64,000 nucleotides of DNA from Shewanella intestini (lineage in GTDB: Bacteria; Pseudomonadota; Gammaproteobacteria; Enterobacterales; Shewanellaceae), in NCBI RefSeq assembly GCF_018221465.1, contig NZ_JAAIKR010000001.1:682001-746000 (forward strand). The letters run 5' to 3'. Within the stretch, counting starts at the first letter, position 1; each line of letters opens with the position of its first letter. Under the pieces are notes generated by a model. It was not told the DNA's origin. It worked only from the letters and a program-made list of their open reading frames with translations, and searched no databases. The translations under genes and the position numbers were made by a program. Positions 11,274 through 21,262 of this stretch are shown one piece after another.

Positions 11274-11357
11274 ATGGATATTCATGAATACGAAAATGCT
11301 TATTATCAAGTCAAAGATGATGTACTCACATCACTACCTACGGACGAAGAAGAGTAA
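11274..11357 (+). CDS. Possible 27-residue small protein
   Basis: A short ORF (MDIHEYENAYYQ, ending in TDEEE) has a good ribosome binding site GGAG at 11263-11266, a TATAAT box about 140 bases upstream, and a strong terminator at 11435. The peptide is acidic and rich in Tyr, Asp and Glu, with no membrane segment. I recognise no family. The combination of ribosome binding site, ORF and terminator as an isolated unit is the main support. The transcript could instead be a non-coding RNA. Confidence 0.42.
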   Translation: MDIHEYENAYYQVKDDVLTSLPTDEEE

Positions 11358-11434
11358 ATCGTAATTAATCATTTGTAGCAACATACTAAAATAACAACAC
11401 GTAGCACAAATAATGAACATGACACTTCGAAATG

Positions 11435-11462
11435 AAAAATAGCAGCCTAGGCTGCTATTTTT
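11435..11462. terminator. Bidirectional terminator between the 27-codon ORF and the lipoprotein gene
   Basis: Perfect 28-base palindrome (AAAAATAGCAGCC, TA, GGCTGCTATTTTT). It has A-rich and T-rich ends on both strands, so it can terminate both the rightward small ORF and the leftward lipoprotein gene. Confidence 0.9.
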
Positions 11463-11485
11463 ATGTCTGAATTTGGCTTAACGAA

Positions 11486-11923
11486 TTATTTATCAATTCG
11501 GCCTTTTTCTGTCATGATTTTATCAATCATCCATGAGTTCCCTTTACGCACTAACTTAATAGTACGATTATCTTTCCAAGGTTGGCCACCTTTTAAACCT
11601 TCCATTTTGACAACGACATCTACATCGTCAGTGAACTTTCGAAAGAAATCGATATTAATTTCATCAATAGATAATTTGACCTCAGTCATCGATAACCCTA
11701 ATACATGCCGTTGAACTGCTGATGCAATATAATAATGGGTTATCACTTCTGCGAGATCGGGAGAAACATAAGGAAGTGCCTGATTAACATCACGATCAAC
11801 GTAGATGGCATTAAAGAACCCTAAAGAAACATCTTCAGGGGATAACGCTCTTGTAGGGTCTTCACCTGACGGACTGCAGCCGCTAAGAACAAGCATGCCA
11901 ATAAATATAAGTGCTTTATACAT
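11486..11923 (-). CDS. Small lipoprotein, DUF4878-like
   Basis: A 145-residue predicted lipoprotein. The signal peptide ends in LVLSGC16, a clear lipobox. The mature part resembles DUF4878/NTF2-like lipoproteins: a helix with FFNAIYVDRDVNQAL, then beta strands ending in WKDNRTIKLVRKGNSW. Proteins of this type are small periplasmic-side domains of unknown function. The gene is preceded by an unusually long intergenic region with DnaA boxes and followed by a bidirectional terminator, so it is probably monocistronic. The domain assignment is from pattern only. Confidence 0.72.
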   Translation of the reverse strand: MYKALIFIGMLVLSGCSPSGEDPTRALSPEDVSLGFFNAIYVDRDVNQALPYVSPDLAEVITHYYIASAVQRHVLGLSMTEVKLSIDEINIDFFRKFTDDVDVVVKMEGLKGGQPWKDNRTIKLVRKGNSWMIDKIMTEKGRIDK

Positions 11924-12107
11924 AAGTGGTTCATCGTTTTTATGATTTTAATTAGTATTACTATTTATCTAGAAACTAACAACTATTAATACTTAATTTA
12001 GCCGATATTTTAATCAAACAGCAAAAATAACATTGACCGTGGTTAAATATAATGTCATATAGTATATATGCGTTAATACTTTAGTGGGTATTACCGTATC
12101 TATAAGG

Positions 12108-12130
12108 TTATCCACAAAATCTGTGGACAA
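12108..12130. promoter_or_regulatory. Two opposed DnaA boxes
   Basis: TTATCCACA at 12108-12116 is an exact consensus DnaA box on the plus strand. TGTGGACAA at 12122-12130 is TTGTCCACA on the minus strand, one base from the consensus. They are 5 bases apart in opposite orientation. DnaA binding here is inferred from the motif alone. Confidence 0.6.
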
Positions 12131-12296
12131 CTGTGTTAGTGAAATCAAATTACCTTAATAAGTAGTTGAATTAAAGTAATTAATTATCCTGCTCATTTTT
12201 TGTCTCCTCTTAGCGTTATCTCAATTCTAATGTCTTTTTGTAAATCAAAGCTTCTGTTATCTAACTATTGTGATTAAATTATGGGCATTTGGGATG

Positions 12297-12305
12297 TTAT
12301 CCACA
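12297..12305 (+). promoter_or_regulatory. Third DnaA box
   Basis: A second exact TTATCCACA, in the same intergenic region, about 180 bases from the opposed pair. Two exact 9-mers in 640 bases is well above chance expectation. Confidence 0.55.
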
Positions 12306-12502
12306 ACTTAATTCGTCATATGGTATAAAAAATGGCTCCAATAATTGAGACGAGCATTTAAACCATGAGGTAGGGGCTAACAGCAGACCTTTACAGTTGA
12401 TGTGTTTGGTGCCTCGATAAATTAAAAGATCGTCAGAGAATTAATGCAGAAAAATAAAGAAAGGGCTTTAGAAGAGGTTAATGCATTGGTGCAGTATATC
12501 GG

Positions 12503-12538
12503 AAAATAAACAGCACTAACGCCGTTAGTGCTGTTTAT
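12503..12538 (-). terminator. ackA-pta operon terminator
   Basis: A 15-bp stem (ATAAACAGCACTAAC / GTTAGTGCTGTTTAT) with a 3-base loop. Read leftward, it is followed by TTTCC, and the stem's own T-rich arm contributes a U-tract. It lies 30 bases after the pta stop. Confidence 0.85.
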
Positions 12539-12567
12539 GTTTATCGCAGTGTCAACTTTGATGTGTG

Positions 12568-14709
12568 CTATTCATCTGCTTGAGATGCTTGAATCGCCGT
12601 TAATGCAATGGTGTAAACAATATCGTCTACCAACGCACCACGAGATAAGTCATTCACAGGTTTACGCATGCCTTGAAGCATAGGGCCAATACTGATTAAA
12701 TCAGCACTACGTTGAACCGCTTTGTAGGTTGTATTACCGGTGTTTAAATCTGGGAATACAAATACAGTCGCTTTACCTGCCACAGGGCTATCTGGTGCTT
12801 TAGAGCGAGCGACGTTAGGCATTACCGCTGCGTCATATTGCAATGGGCCGTCAATAACTAAGTCAGGACGTTTCTCTTTAGCAATTCGTGTTGCTTCGCG
12901 TACTTTATCAACGTCAGAGCCTGTTCCGGAATTACCGGTAGAATAACTGATCATGGCCACGCGAGGCTCAATACCAAATGCCGCTGCAGATTCTGCAGAC
13001 TGAATCGCGATGTCTGCTAGTTGCTCAGCATTTGGATCTGGGTTAATTGCACAGTCACCGTATACTAAAACTTGATCTGGCATCAACATGAAGAAGATGG
13101 ATGAAACCAAGTTTGAACCCGGTGCAGTTTTAATTAACTGCAGAGGAGGGCGAATTGTGTTAGCTGTCGTATTTACCGCACCGGATACAATACCATCCAC
13201 TTTGCCTTGAGCTAACATCATCGTACCCAGTACCATGTTGTCTTCTAGCTGCTCTTTAGCAACCACTTCAGTTAATCCTTTATGACGACGTAAATCGAGC
13301 ATAGGTTCAACATAATTATCACGTGCACTTTGAGGCTCAACGATTTCAATGCCATCGCCTAAAGTGATTTCTTGTTGAGCTGCAATACGTTGAATTTCTT
13401 CTGGGTTACCGATTAAGACACAGCGTGCAATACCGCGTTCAGCACAAATCGAAGCGGCTTTGATGGTACGAGGTTCTTCACCTTCTGGCAGAACAATTTT
13501 CTTACGGGCAGCACGAGCAAGCTCGGTTAATTTGTATCTAAATGCTGGTGGAGACAATAAGTGCTCACGTGGAGAGTCTTGAGTCACCGACTCAATCCAG
13601 CTTTGGTCAATGTGACCTGCAACAAACTCTTGTACGTTTTCAACACGGACGGCATCGTCAACCGGCACTTCATGGTCAAAACGCTGAATATTTAACGAGG
13701 TTTGCCAAGTGTTTGACTCAATTAAGAATACAGGTAGGCCTGTTTCAAATGCTTGCTCACAAAGCGCCATAACTTGAGGTTCAGGTTCATAGCCACCAGT
13801 CAGTAATAATGCGCCAATTTTTACGCCATTCATTGCGGCTAAACAAGCTGACACAATTACGTCTGAACGATCACCTGAAGTTACTAATAAAGAGTCTGCT
13901 TTAATGTGAGAGACCATGTTGTGAATACTGCGGGCACAAAAGGTCACGCGGCGCATGCGTCGCGTGTTCATTTCGCCAGCATTGATTATTTTAGCGTTTA
14001 AATGCTTGGCTAAATCAGACGCTCTTGGTGAAATAAGGTCGGTATTAAAAGGGACACTACCCAAAATACGGATAGGGCTTTTACCAGGTAATTGGAACAT
14101 TTCTGACGTATTAATTTGCGGCGCATTTGAGTCAAAAACTTCTGATAAGTCAGGGCGAGCACGACCTTCATTATCAACAGGAGCCCCAATTTTATTGATT
14201 ACAGCCCCCATTAAGCGTTTGTTGTTCGCTCCACCCCAAGAATTAGACGCTATTTCTAAGCGGTTCATTAAACTATCTGGCGTGTCGTTACCAGGTGTTG
14301 CAATGAAAATAACATCGGCATCTAATGCTTTAGCAATTTCATAGTTAATGTCGTCTGCAAATGCTTGACTACGTGTTGGTACAAGGCCTTCGATAACAAT
14401 TGTTTCTGTTTCAGAAGTGCATTCAGCAACACGAGCAATAATTTGTTCAAGTAAGACATCTTTTTGTTCAGAACGAATTAAATCCTGAGCATATTCCATT
14501 GGAAATGGCTCTAATGGATTAACTGTTGGCGATTTGCTTAAAATCGTTGTTGAACGTTCTGGGCCATTGTCACCAGCACGAATTTGGGCGATAGGTTTGA
14601 AGAATCGTACCTTAACACCTTTGCGCTCGAGGGCGCGAACCATACCTAAGCTCAGTGAAGTCAAACCGACACCGATACCAATAGGAATTAACATAATATT
14701 TCGAGACAT
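12568..14709 (-). CDS. pta: Phosphate acetyltransferase Pta (long form)
   Basis: Pta interconverts acetyl-CoA plus phosphate with acetyl phosphate plus CoA, the first half of acetate overflow and the source of acetyl phosphate. At 713 residues it is the long enterobacterial form. It has an N-terminal P-loop-like AAA_26 domain (starting [14 protein letters not shown]), a central DRTGG domain (around [11 protein letters not shown]) and the catalytic PTA_PTB domain from about residue 390 ([38 protein letters not shown]). The start has GAGGAC three bases upstream. The gene follows ackA by 31 bases in one leftward operon and ends at a strong hairpin. Confidence 0.97.
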   Translation of the reverse strand: MSRNIMLIPIGIGVGLTSLSLGMVRALERKGVKVRFFKPIAQIRAGDNGPERSTTILSKSPTVNPLEPFPMEYAQDLIRSEQKDVLLEQIIARVAECTSETETIVIEGLVPTRSQAFADDINYEIAKALDADVIFIATPGNDTPDSLMNRLEIASNSWGGANNKRLMGAVINKIGAPVDNEGRARPDLSEVFDSNAPQINTSEMFQLPGKSPIRILGSVPFNTDLISPRASDLAKHLNAKIINAGEMNTRRMRRVTFCARSIHNMVSHIKADSLLVTSGDRSDVIVSACLAAMNGVKIGALLLTGGYEPEPQVMALCEQAFETGLPVFLIESNTWQTSLNIQRFDHEVPVDDAVRVENVQEFVAGHIDQSWIESVTQDSPREHLLSPPAFRYKLTELARAARKKIVLPEGEEPRTIKAASICAERGIARCVLIGNPEEIQRIAAQQEITLGDGIEIVEPQSARDNYVEPMLDLRRHKGLTEVVAKEQLEDNMVLGTMMLAQGKVDGIVSGAVNTTANTIRPPLQLIKTAPGSNLVSSIFFMLMPDQVLVYGDCAINPDPNAEQLADIAIQSAESAAAFGIEPRVAMISYSTGNSGTGSDVDKVREATRIAKEKRPDLVIDGPLQYDAAVMPNVARSKAPDSPVAGKATVFVFPDLNTGNTTYKAVQRSADLISIGPMLQGMRKPVNDLSRGALVDDIVYTIALTAIQASQADE

Positions 14710-14740
14710 AATGTCCTCTGAGTTTTTTAGAACAGCAAAA

Positions 14741-15943
14741 TTAAGATGCTGAAATCAACTTGATTGAGTCTTCTGCAATGACCCACTCTTCATTTGTTGG
14801 AATGACCATTGCAACAGTGCTGTCTGCTGTTGTGATGATGCCTTCATTACCAAAACGAGCGGCTTTGTTTTGTTCAACATCTACGGTGAAATTGAAAATT
14901 TGCAATAAGTTTAGTACTTTTTCACGGATTACATCTGAGTTCTCGCCTATCCCGCCAGTGAAGATAACCGCATCAAGTCGCCCTAGTGGCACAGTATAAG
15001 ATGCAATATATTTCGCTAAGCGATAGCAGAAAATCTCTAATGCTAATGTGGCACCTTTATGACCATCTTCGTATCCTTCTTCGATACCACGACAGTCATT
15101 TGTCAATTCAGAAATACCCAGTAAACCAGATTGTTTATTTAGTACACTATTGACTTCATCGAGGGTGTAGCCCACTTGATTTACGAGGTGGAAAATAATG
15201 GATGGATCTAAATCACCACAACGTGTGCCCATAACTAAACCTTCAAGCGGTGTTAGCCCCATTGAAGTATCGACACTTTTGCCGCCTTTAATAGCCGTAA
15301 CAGAAGCGCCATTACCTAAGTGAGCAACAATAACATTGGTTTCTTCTAATGGTTTGTTTAATGTTTTAGCCGCTTCACGACTGACAAATAAGTGGCTGGT
15401 ACCATGCATGCCATAGCGACGAATACCGTGTTCACGATACAGTTTATAAGGTAGGGCATAAATAAATGCCTTTTCCGGCATGGTTTGGTGAAACGCTGTA
15501 TCAAAAACAGCAACTTGTGGCAAACTTGGGAAAGAAGCCATAGCTGCTCGAATGCCAATAAGATGCGCAGGGTTGTGAAGAGGTGCTAGTGATGCACAGT
15601 CTTCAATACCTTTAATAACATCGTCAGTAATAATCATTGAACGAGTAAATTTCTCGCCGCCATGTACAATGCGGTGACCGACAGCTTCAATTTGTGCTGC
15701 AAGTTCTGGTTGCGTTGATAATATTTGATTAACGATGAACTCAACAGCTTCGCGATGAGCAGTAAACGCACCTAAAGAAGCATCATGTTTAGCACCATTA
15801 AGTTTCCACTTAATACGTGAATCTTCTAACCCGAAACATTCCGCTAAACCTGAAATGTGTTCTTCACCAGTGGTTGCACCAATGACTGCAAATTTTAACG
15901 AGGAGCTGCCACAATTAAGGACAAGTACAAATTTATCTGACAT
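14741..15943 (-). CDS. ackA: Acetate kinase AckA
   Basis: AckA transfers phosphate between acetyl phosphate and ADP, giving ATP and acetate. It works with Pta next to it. The 400-residue protein shows the ASKHA-fold motifs: [11 protein letters not shown] at the N-terminus, [21 protein letters not shown], the HLGNGAS loop and [10 protein letters not shown]. The start has AAGG well placed (AAGGCGTTAAC-ATG). It is divergent from yfbV, as in many gammaproteobacteria. The intergenic region contains an imperfect dyad at 16037-16053 that may bind a regulator. Confidence 0.97.
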   Translation of the reverse strand: MSDKFVLVLNCGSSSLKFAVIGATTGEEHISGLAECFGLEDSRIKWKLNGAKHDASLGAFTAHREAVEFIVNQILSTQPELAAQIEAVGHRIVHGGEKFTRSMIITDDVIKGIEDCASLAPLHNPAHLIGIRAAMASFPSLPQVAVFDTAFHQTMPEKAFIYALPYKLYREHGIRRYGMHGTSHLFVSREAAKTLNKPLEETNVIVAHLGNGASVTAIKGGKSVDTSMGLTPLEGLVMGTRCGDLDPSIIFHLVNQVGYTLDEVNSVLNKQSGLLGISELTNDCRGIEEGYEDGHKGATLALEIFCYRLAKYIASYTVPLGRLDAVIFTGGIGENSDVIREKVLNLLQIFNFTVDVEQNKAARFGNEGIITTADSTVAMVIPTNEEWVIAEDSIKLISAS

Positions 15944-16036
15944 GTTAACGCCTTCTTAGTGTAATTTTAAAGTAATCTCTTATTAAGTTGGCTATTTTGA
16001 GAAGTAAGTCATTTACTTCATTAGCTTATAGCCGAA

Positions 16037-16053
16037 CTCAATCGTTGATTGAG
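16037..16053. promoter_or_regulatory. Dyad between ackA and yfbV
   Basis: CTCAATC-GTT-GATTGAG is a perfect 7-bp inverted repeat about 95 bases upstream of the ackA start. It does not match the FNR spacing. I cannot name a binding protein. Nearby, 16075-16093 holds a second dyad (ATAACAC, 5 bases, GTGTTAT). Confidence 0.35.
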
Positions 16054-16128
16054 GCTTTGTTTTTGGCTGTGGTGATAACACCTAATGTGTTATGGTATTA
16101 ACACCTTGCCATATGTGGTTATTTTGTT

Positions 16129-16572
16129 TTGCTCATCAACTTATATTCTTTGTTTAATCAAGGTCGGCGATATATGAAAATATGGCCGATGGTTAAGCAA
16201 ATTAGTTTTTATTTTCCTGAGTATCGAGTGATTAAAGCCACGCGTTTATCTATTGTGGCAATGCCCGTCATTGCTTTATTAACGGTCATTATTCAAACAT
16301 CTGTACTGAGTGTTGCTTTTTTACCGCAATCTATTGCTATGGGCTTATTTTTTATCAGTATTCCAATTCAAGGTTTTGTTTGGTTAGGCTGGAGAGCATC
16401 CCACCCTTTACCTTTGTCTTTATTTGATTGGACTAACAAACTCAGTCAACAGCTCGTTGTACAGGGTGTTGCTTGTCCACCATTAACCTCCAAAGCGTGT
16501 TATATGGATATGGCGAACATTTTAAAACTGGCATTTGAACGTTTAGATAACAGCTACTGGGATGACATTTAA
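16129..16572 (+). CDS. yfbV: YfbV (UPF0208) membrane protein
   Basis: A 147-residue inner-membrane protein of the UPF0208 family. It has two hydrophobic segments (about 40-62 and 66-86) and conserved landmarks SLFNQGRRY, WLGWRA and PLPLSLFDW. E. coli YfbV has been linked to limiting the range of the Ter macrodomain; whether this holds here is unknown. The LYSLF-x2-GRRY block must be coding because it aligns with the family, so the start is a TTG, at 16129 or 16123, not the ATG at 16174. Neither has a good ribosome binding site. The gene is divergent from ackA, the usual arrangement. Confidence 0.88.
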   Translation: MLINLYSLFNQGRRYMKIWPMVKQISFYFPEYRVIKATRLSIVAMPVIALLTVIIQTSVLSVAFLPQSIAMGLFFISIPIQGFVWLGWRASHPLPLSLFDWTNKLSQQLVVQGVACPPLTSKACYMDMANILKLAFERLDNSYWDDI

Positions 16573-16591
16573 CTCATCCATTATTATTTGA

Positions 16592-17329
16592 TTAATAAGT
16601 TGCTGTTATGCCATGTTCAGTAAATACCGCTTTAATTGATTCCATCACTGATTTACTCGGTGGCAGAACATCTTTTAAACTGTACTCTTCATCAAATGAT
16701 GCCCATTTATGTTCACCTAATTGGTGGTAGGGCAATAATTCAACTTTTTCTACATTGGTCATAGGTTTAACAAAGTCTGCTAACGCAATAGCACTGGCAA
16801 TATCATCGGTAAAACCTGGAACGACAACGTATCTAATCCATGTGGTTTTATTTTTCTTTGCTAAGTACTGTGCAAATTGCAATGTCCGTTGATTGCTGAC
16901 TTTGGTTAAATCAATATGAACCGGATCGTTCATCTGCTTTATATCGAGCATCACTAAATCGGTTTGATCCAGAAGTTGGTCGATAATGGGGGTATATTTT
17001 CGGACAAACCCATTAGTATCAAGACAAGTGTGAATGCCTTTCTCTTTACAAGCTTTAAAGAGCTCATAAACAAAATTTGCTTGTAGAATCGCTTCTCCGC
17101 CACTGGCTGTCACGCCACCACCGCCTGCTTGTAAAAACGGTTGATAAGATATGATTTGCTTCATTAACTCATCAACAGTAACTTCTTTACCACCATCAAG
17201 ATCCCAAGTGTCACGGTTATGGCAATACTGGCAACGCATTAAACACCCTTGCAAAAAGGTAATGTATCGAATGCCTGGGCCATCAACAGTACCAAATGAT
17301 TCAATGGAGTGAATGCGACCTGTTGTCAT
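16592..17329 (-). CDS. pflA: Pyruvate formate-lyase activating enzyme PflA
   Basis: PflA is a radical-SAM enzyme that installs the glycyl radical on PflB under anaerobiosis. The 245-residue protein has the cluster motif C29-x3-C33-x2-C36 (CLMRCQYC) and a GGE motif (ASGGEAIL). The start is the ATG at 17329, giving [11 protein letters not shown] as in the family, with AAGG upstream; a longer reading from 17353 is unlikely. It lies 76 bases downstream of pflB, past an attenuator-like hairpin, which should reduce activase expression relative to the lyase. Confidence 0.96.
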   Translation of the reverse strand: MTTGRIHSIESFGTVDGPGIRYITFLQGCLMRCQYCHNRDTWDLDGGKEVTVDELMKQIISYQPFLQAGGGGVTASGGEAILQANFVYELFKACKEKGIHTCLDTNGFVRKYTPIIDQLLDQTDLVMLDIKQMNDPVHIDLTKVSNQRTLQFAQYLAKKNKTTWIRYVVVPGFTDDIASAIALADFVKPMTNVEKVELLPYHQLGEHKWASFDEEYSLKDVLPPSKSVMESIKAVFTEHGITATY

Positions 17330-17362
17330 AATGTACCTTGTAAAGTTGAACAAGTAGATAAA

Positions 17363-17395
17363 GAAAAGGCTGTATCGTATGTTGATACAGCCTTT
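17363..17395 (-). terminator. Hairpin between pflB and pflA
   Basis: A 12-bp stem (AAAGGCTGTATC / GATACAGCCTTT) with a 7-base loop, directly after the pflB stop. Read leftward it is followed by a weak T-rich stretch. It is probably a partial terminator that lets some transcription through to pflA. Confidence 0.75.
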
Positions 17396-17405
17396 AGGTT
17401 AAAGG

Positions 17406-19688
17406 TTATAAACCTTTAGTGAAAGTACGTGTAATTACATCTTGTTGTTGTTCAGGAGTCAATGCGTTAAAGCGAACTGCGTAACCTGATACACGGATGG
17501 TCAATTGTGGGTACTTTTCTGGATTCACAATGGCATCTTCAAGCATTTCACGGTTCATGACGTTCACGTTTAAGTGTTGACCACCTTCACGTGCTTCATT
17601 ACTCATGAAGTAACCATCCATTAGTGATGCAAGGTTAACACGACGACCTAGTTCATCTTTGCCTAATGCATTTGGCACGATTGAGAATGTGTAAGAAATA
17701 CCATCTTGCGCGTGGGAGAATGGCAGTTTTGCAACTGAAGTTAGTGATGCAATCGCACCGCTTTCATCACGGCCATGCATAGGGTTAGCACCTGGAGCAA
17801 ATGGTGCGCCAGCAGGGCGACCATCAGGAGTATTACCTGTTTTCTTACCATAAACAACATTTGATGTAATGGTTAAGATTGATTGTGTTGGAATTGCATT
17901 GCGGTACATTTTTTTATGACGGATTTTAGTCATAAAGCGTTCAACTAAGTCACAAGCGATGTCATCAACACGTGGGTCATTGTTACCGTATTTAGGGTAA
18001 TCACCTTCAATGTCGAAATCGATAGCAATGCCATCTTCGTCACGAACGGGTTTCACTGTTGCAAATTTAATTGCAGACAATGAGTCAGCTGCGATAGAAA
18101 GGCCAGCAATACCACATGCCATAGTACGGCGAACGTCACGGTCATGTAATGCCATTAATGCAGACTCATACGAGTACTTGTCATGCATGTAATGAATTGA
18201 ATTAAGTGCTGTTACATATTGTGTTGCTAACCAATCCATTAAAGAATCTAAACGAGACAAAACATCATCGTAGTCTAATACTTCGGCGGTGATTTTGTCT
18301 GATACAGGTGCAATTTGTTTTTTCAGCTTTTCATCAACACCACCATTAATGGCGTAAAGCATGGTTTTTGCTAAGTTAGCACGTGCACCGAAGAACTGCA
18401 TATGTTTACCCACAACCATTGGGCTAACACAACAGGCAATTGCGTAATCGTCGCTTTCAAAATCAGGACGCATTAAGTCATCGTTTTCGTACTGAATTGA
18501 GCTTGTGTCAATGGACACTTTTGCACAATAGTTTTTAAAGCCTTGTGGTAATTGATTAGACCACAAAACAGTGATGTTTGGCTCAGGGCTTGGGCCCATG
18601 TTGTATAAAGTATGTAAGAAACGGAAGCTAGATTTTGTGACTAGCGTACGTCCATCAACACCCATACCACCAATTGATTCAGTTGCCCAAATAGGGTCGC
18701 CAGAGAACAATTCATCATATTCTGGAGTACGTAAGAAACGAACCATACGCAGTTTCATTACGAAATGGTCAACCATTTCTTGTGCTTGAGTTTCGGTGAT
18801 GACACCATTTTTAATGTCACGTTCTATATAGATATCTAAGAAGCTTGAAGTACGACCAAGTGACATTGCTGCGCCATTTTGGCTTTTCACTGCTGCAAGG
18901 TAACCAAAGTAAGTCCACTGGATTGCTTCTTGCGCAGTGGTTGCAGGCTTAGAAATATCACAACCATAAGATGCTGCCATTGTTTTCATTTGGCTTAATG
19001 CACGATGTTGCTCAGCAATTTCTTCACGAAGCTGAATGACATTTGATAAATCTTCACCAGATTCAAATTTTGCTTGTAAAGAACCAAATTGAGCGAATTT
19101 ATCTTGCATTAGGTAGTCAATACCGTAAAGCGCGATGCGACGATAATCACCAATGATACGACCGCGACCATATGCATCAGGCAAACCAGTTAACACACCT
19201 GATTTACGACAAGCCATGATTTCTGGTGTGTAAACATCGAAAACACCTTGGTTATGTGTTTTACGTAATTCTGAATAAGTGTATTTAATGTCGGCATCAA
19301 GTTCTTTGTCATATGCTTTACAAGAACCCTCAACCATGCGGATGCCACCGTTTGGAAGCATTGCTCGTTTAAGTGGCGCGTCTGTTTGTAGACCAACGAT
19401 AGTTTCAAGGTCTTTGCTGATATAACCCGCTTCGTGAGAGGTGATTGTTGAGACTTTATCTGTATCGAAGTCAACCGGTGCATGAGTGGTATTTTCTTGC
19501 TTAATACCAACCATTACCTTATCCCAAAGGGTGGTAGTCGCAGGGGTTGCTTCAGCTAAGAATGCTTCGTCACCTTCATATGGTGAATAGTTTTTTTGGA
19601 TAAAGTCGCGAACATTAACTTCTGATTTCCAATCGCCAGCAGCGAAATCGTTCCAAGCACTAGCAAATACTTCTGTTTCTTTAGTCAT
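17406..19688 (-). CDS. pflB: Formate acetyltransferase (pyruvate formate-lyase) PflB
   Basis: PflB is the oxygen-sensitive glycyl-radical enzyme that converts pyruvate and CoA to acetyl-CoA and formate. At 760 residues it has the usual length. The active-site cysteine pair is C419-C420 (ACCVSPM) and the radical glycine is G735 (RVSGYAV), each one residue off the E. coli numbering. Acetyl-CoA passes to Pta-AckA in the same block, and formate to FocA. Unlike E. coli, where focA and pflB share an operon, here focA is divergent across a 521-base region holding PdhR-like operators. Confidence 0.98.
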   Translation of the reverse strand: MTKETEVFASAWNDFAAGDWKSEVNVRDFIQKNYSPYEGDEAFLAEATPATTTLWDKVMVGIKQENTTHAPVDFDTDKVSTITSHEAGYISKDLETIVGLQTDAPLKRAMLPNGGIRMVEGSCKAYDKELDADIKYTYSELRKTHNQGVFDVYTPEIMACRKSGVLTGLPDAYGRGRIIGDYRRIALYGIDYLMQDKFAQFGSLQAKFESGEDLSNVIQLREEIAEQHRALSQMKTMAASYGCDISKPATTAQEAIQWTYFGYLAAVKSQNGAAMSLGRTSSFLDIYIERDIKNGVITETQAQEMVDHFVMKLRMVRFLRTPEYDELFSGDPIWATESIGGMGVDGRTLVTKSSFRFLHTLYNMGPSPEPNITVLWSNQLPQGFKNYCAKVSIDTSSIQYENDDLMRPDFESDDYAIACCVSPMVVGKHMQFFGARANLAKTMLYAINGGVDEKLKKQIAPVSDKITAEVLDYDDVLSRLDSLMDWLATQYVTALNSIHYMHDKYSYESALMALHDRDVRRTMACGIAGLSIAADSLSAIKFATVKPVRDEDGIAIDFDIEGDYPKYGNNDPRVDDIACDLVERFMTKIRHKKMYRNAIPTQSILTITSNVVYGKKTGNTPDGRPAGAPFAPGANPMHGRDESGAIASLTSVAKLPFSHAQDGISYTFSIVPNALGKDELGRRVNLASLMDGYFMSNEAREGGQHLNVNVMNREMLEDAIVNPEKYPQLTIRVSGYAVRFNALTPEQQQDVITRTFTKGL

Positions 19689-19882
19689 CGATTGATACCT
19701 TAAACGTATTTAAACTTAATTGACTTTAGACTACTCAAAGTAAAAAGGATTCGCTATTTACTTATTATCAGCTAAAGCCGGTTAATTTGTGACCCACAAA
19801 AATAGTTGATTCTTGTGGCATCAAATTAGGTTTATCGAGTCGTCAATTTGACGTTGGCGACATTTAAAAAGTGACTGCAAAT

Positions 19883-19899
19883 AATTGGTAAGACCAATT
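19883..19899. promoter_or_regulatory. PdhR-like operator 1
   Basis: AATTGGT-AAG-ACCAATT is a perfect 7-bp dyad that equals the known PdhR (pyruvate-responsive GntR repressor) box ATTGGT-N3-ACCAAT. It sits about 195 bases upstream of the pflB start. Confidence 0.8.
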
Positions 19900-19947
19900 T
19901 ACCTCAAAGATATTACCATAGAGATTTTTCAAACGCATGGTTTATCA

Positions 19948-19962
19948 ATGGTCTTACTGGTG
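19948..19962 (-). promoter_or_regulatory. Degenerate PdhR-like half-site
   Basis: On the minus strand the sequence reads CCAGTAAGACCATT, sharing the AAGACCA half of the other two operators. It is too degenerate to be certain. Confidence 0.3.
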
Positions 19963-20125
19963 AAATGTACAGAAATGTTATCTAGGTAGCATTTTTGTAT
20001 TCGGTGATTTCAGTTGGTATGAAAATTGATTAACCTGTGTTACTTCGTTGTGTGAACGCAGTTTTTTTTAGCGATGTATTACTTTTATCTCATATAGCGT
20101 AGTGGCAATTACCCTACAATTGTTT

Positions 20126-20138
20126 TTGGTAAGACCAA
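20126..20138. promoter_or_regulatory. PdhR-like operator 2
   Basis: TTGGT-AAG-ACCAA, the same core and same central AAG as operator 1, lies 72-84 bases before the focA start, consistent with control of focA transcription by pyruvate through PdhR. Confidence 0.7.
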
Positions 20139-20209
20139 TTTCACCGTTGAATGTGAATGGTGAGTTTACAGCTGTCTTTAGCGCTTGTGCTTTCGTTAAC
20201 GACTAACCA

Positions 20210-21139
20210 ATGAGTATAGATATGTTGAATTTGAATCAAACAGATGCAATCAAAAAAACTGTGGAAGAGAAAAAAAATTCCATGGTTGAAACCGCAAGCC
20301 AATATGGCTTAGCTAAAGTTGAAAAGACGCCTGTACAATCATTTATATTGTCGATATTTGCTGGTGCATTTATTGCCGTTGCCTTTGTATTTTATATTAC
20401 GGTCACTAACGGGAGTGATGTCGGTTGGGGGCTGACTCGGTTTATCGGTGGGTTAGCTTTTAGTATGGGATTGATGCTAGTCATTGGCGCTGGGGCAGAG
20501 TTATTTACCAGTACCGTACTCACCACAGTGGCTTGGGCGAACAAGAAAATTGGATTTAAAGCGCAAATTCAATGTTGGGCTAGAGTATATGTAGGAAACA
20601 TGGTTGGCGCACTGCTTATGGTATGGCTAATTATGAGTGCCGGCATGTTTGATTTAAACCATGGTCAATGGGGGTTATCAGCACTGAACATTGCTCAACA
20701 TAAATTACATCATACATGGGGACAAGCATTTGCGCTTGGTATCTTATGTAACATGATGGTTTGCTTGGGAATATGGATGACTTTTGCGACTAAAGATGTG
20801 TTAACCAAATGCATGTTGGTGATGTTACCGGTTGCAATGTTTGTTAGCTCAGGTTTTGAACATAGTGTTGCCAATATGTTTATGGTGCCATTTGGTATTT
20901 CAATTGCTGAATTTGCGCCAGCTTCTTTTTGGAGTGCAATTAATTTAGACCCTGTTCAATTTGCTGACTTAACTATCACTAACTTTCTATTTAATAATTT
21001 AATTCCTGTGACATTAGGCAATATTGTTGGTGGCGGTGTGATTGTGGGACTAGGTCATTGGCTAAGTGGTAACAGCCAAGCGGTGTCAAAGGTAGCAGAG
21101 CAAAATCCGCAGGCAGCTAATGATAAAGTGAATGATTAA
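20210..21139 (+). CDS. focA: Formate channel FocA
   Basis: FocA is a pentameric formate/nitrite-family channel of the inner membrane that exports or imports formate made by PflB. The 309-residue protein has six hydrophobic segments with the family landmarks FYITVT, GAELFTST, GNMVGALL, the pore-histidine region SGFEHSVANMF and NLIPVTLGNIVGGG. It has an N-terminal extension of about 20 residues compared with E. coli. The ATG at 20210 has a poor ribosome binding site, and the one at 20222 is an alternative. It is divergent from pflB and ends at a bidirectional terminator shared with cysK. Confidence 0.96.
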   Translation: MSIDMLNLNQTDAIKKTVEEKKNSMVETASQYGLAKVEKTPVQSFILSIFAGAFIAVAFVFYITVTNGSDVGWGLTRFIGGLAFSMGLMLVIGAGAELFTSTVLTTVAWANKKIGFKAQIQCWARVYVGNMVGALLMVWLIMSAGMFDLNHGQWGLSALNIAQHKLHHTWGQAFALGILCNMMVCLGIWMTFATKDVLTKCMLVMLPVAMFVSSGFEHSVANMFMVPFGISIAEFAPASFWSAINLDPVQFADLTITNFLFNNLIPVTLGNIVGGGVIVGLGHWLSGNSQAVSKVAEQNPQAANDKVND

Positions 21140-21184
21140 TGCGTGTTGCCAGCTAATGTGTTGGGTTTGATACGTCGTATAAAT

Positions 21185-21214
21185 AAAAATGGATGGTTAA
21201 CCCATCCATTTTTT
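21185..21214. terminator. Bidirectional terminator between focA and cysK
   Basis: A 12-bp stem AAAAATGGATGG / CCATCCATTTTT with a 5-base loop and T-rich flanks on both strands, placed between convergent genes. Confidence 0.88.
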
Positions 21215-21262
21215 ATTCAATTTAACCCTAAGTCGTTCAGGCCAAGTTGCAAAGTAAGTTCT

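Larger units (their letters stand above)
11924..12567. other. AT-rich intergenic region with a DnaA-box cluster
   Basis: This 644-base stretch lies upstream of the leftward lipoprotein gene and downstream of pta. It holds three DnaA-box-like 9-mers (see separate entries) and the pta terminator. A 21-codon ORF at 12444-12509 (MQKNKERALEEV...) has only a weak ribosome binding site. A neighbouring frame reads DKLKDRQRINAEK, so this may be a decayed gene end. I do not call it a gene. Confidence 0.5.
19689..20209. promoter_or_regulatory. Divergent pflB/focA control region
   Basis: This 521-base region without genes carries many dyads: two PdhR-type operators and a degenerate half-copy (separate entries), the dyad TTTGTG-ACC-CACAAA at 19786-19800 (86-100 bases before pflB), and CGTCAA-T-TTGACG at 19841-19853. 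No canonical FNR box (TTGAT-N4-ATCAA) was found by eye, although pfl genes are typically anaerobically induced. Confidence 0.7.

Noticed and set aside
12108-12305. Chromosomal replication origin
   Set aside because: DnaA boxes are present, but oriC neighbours (dnaA-dnaN, gidA/mnmG, mioC) and the 13-mer unwinding repeats are not.
12444-12509. 21-codon ORF before the pta terminator
   Set aside because: It has a weak ribosome binding site and no homology; it might be the end of a decayed gene, but the evidence is too thin for a call.
13955-14344. 129-codon plus-strand ORF opposite pta
   Set aside because: It mirrors the conserved Pta N-terminal domain and has no start signals.
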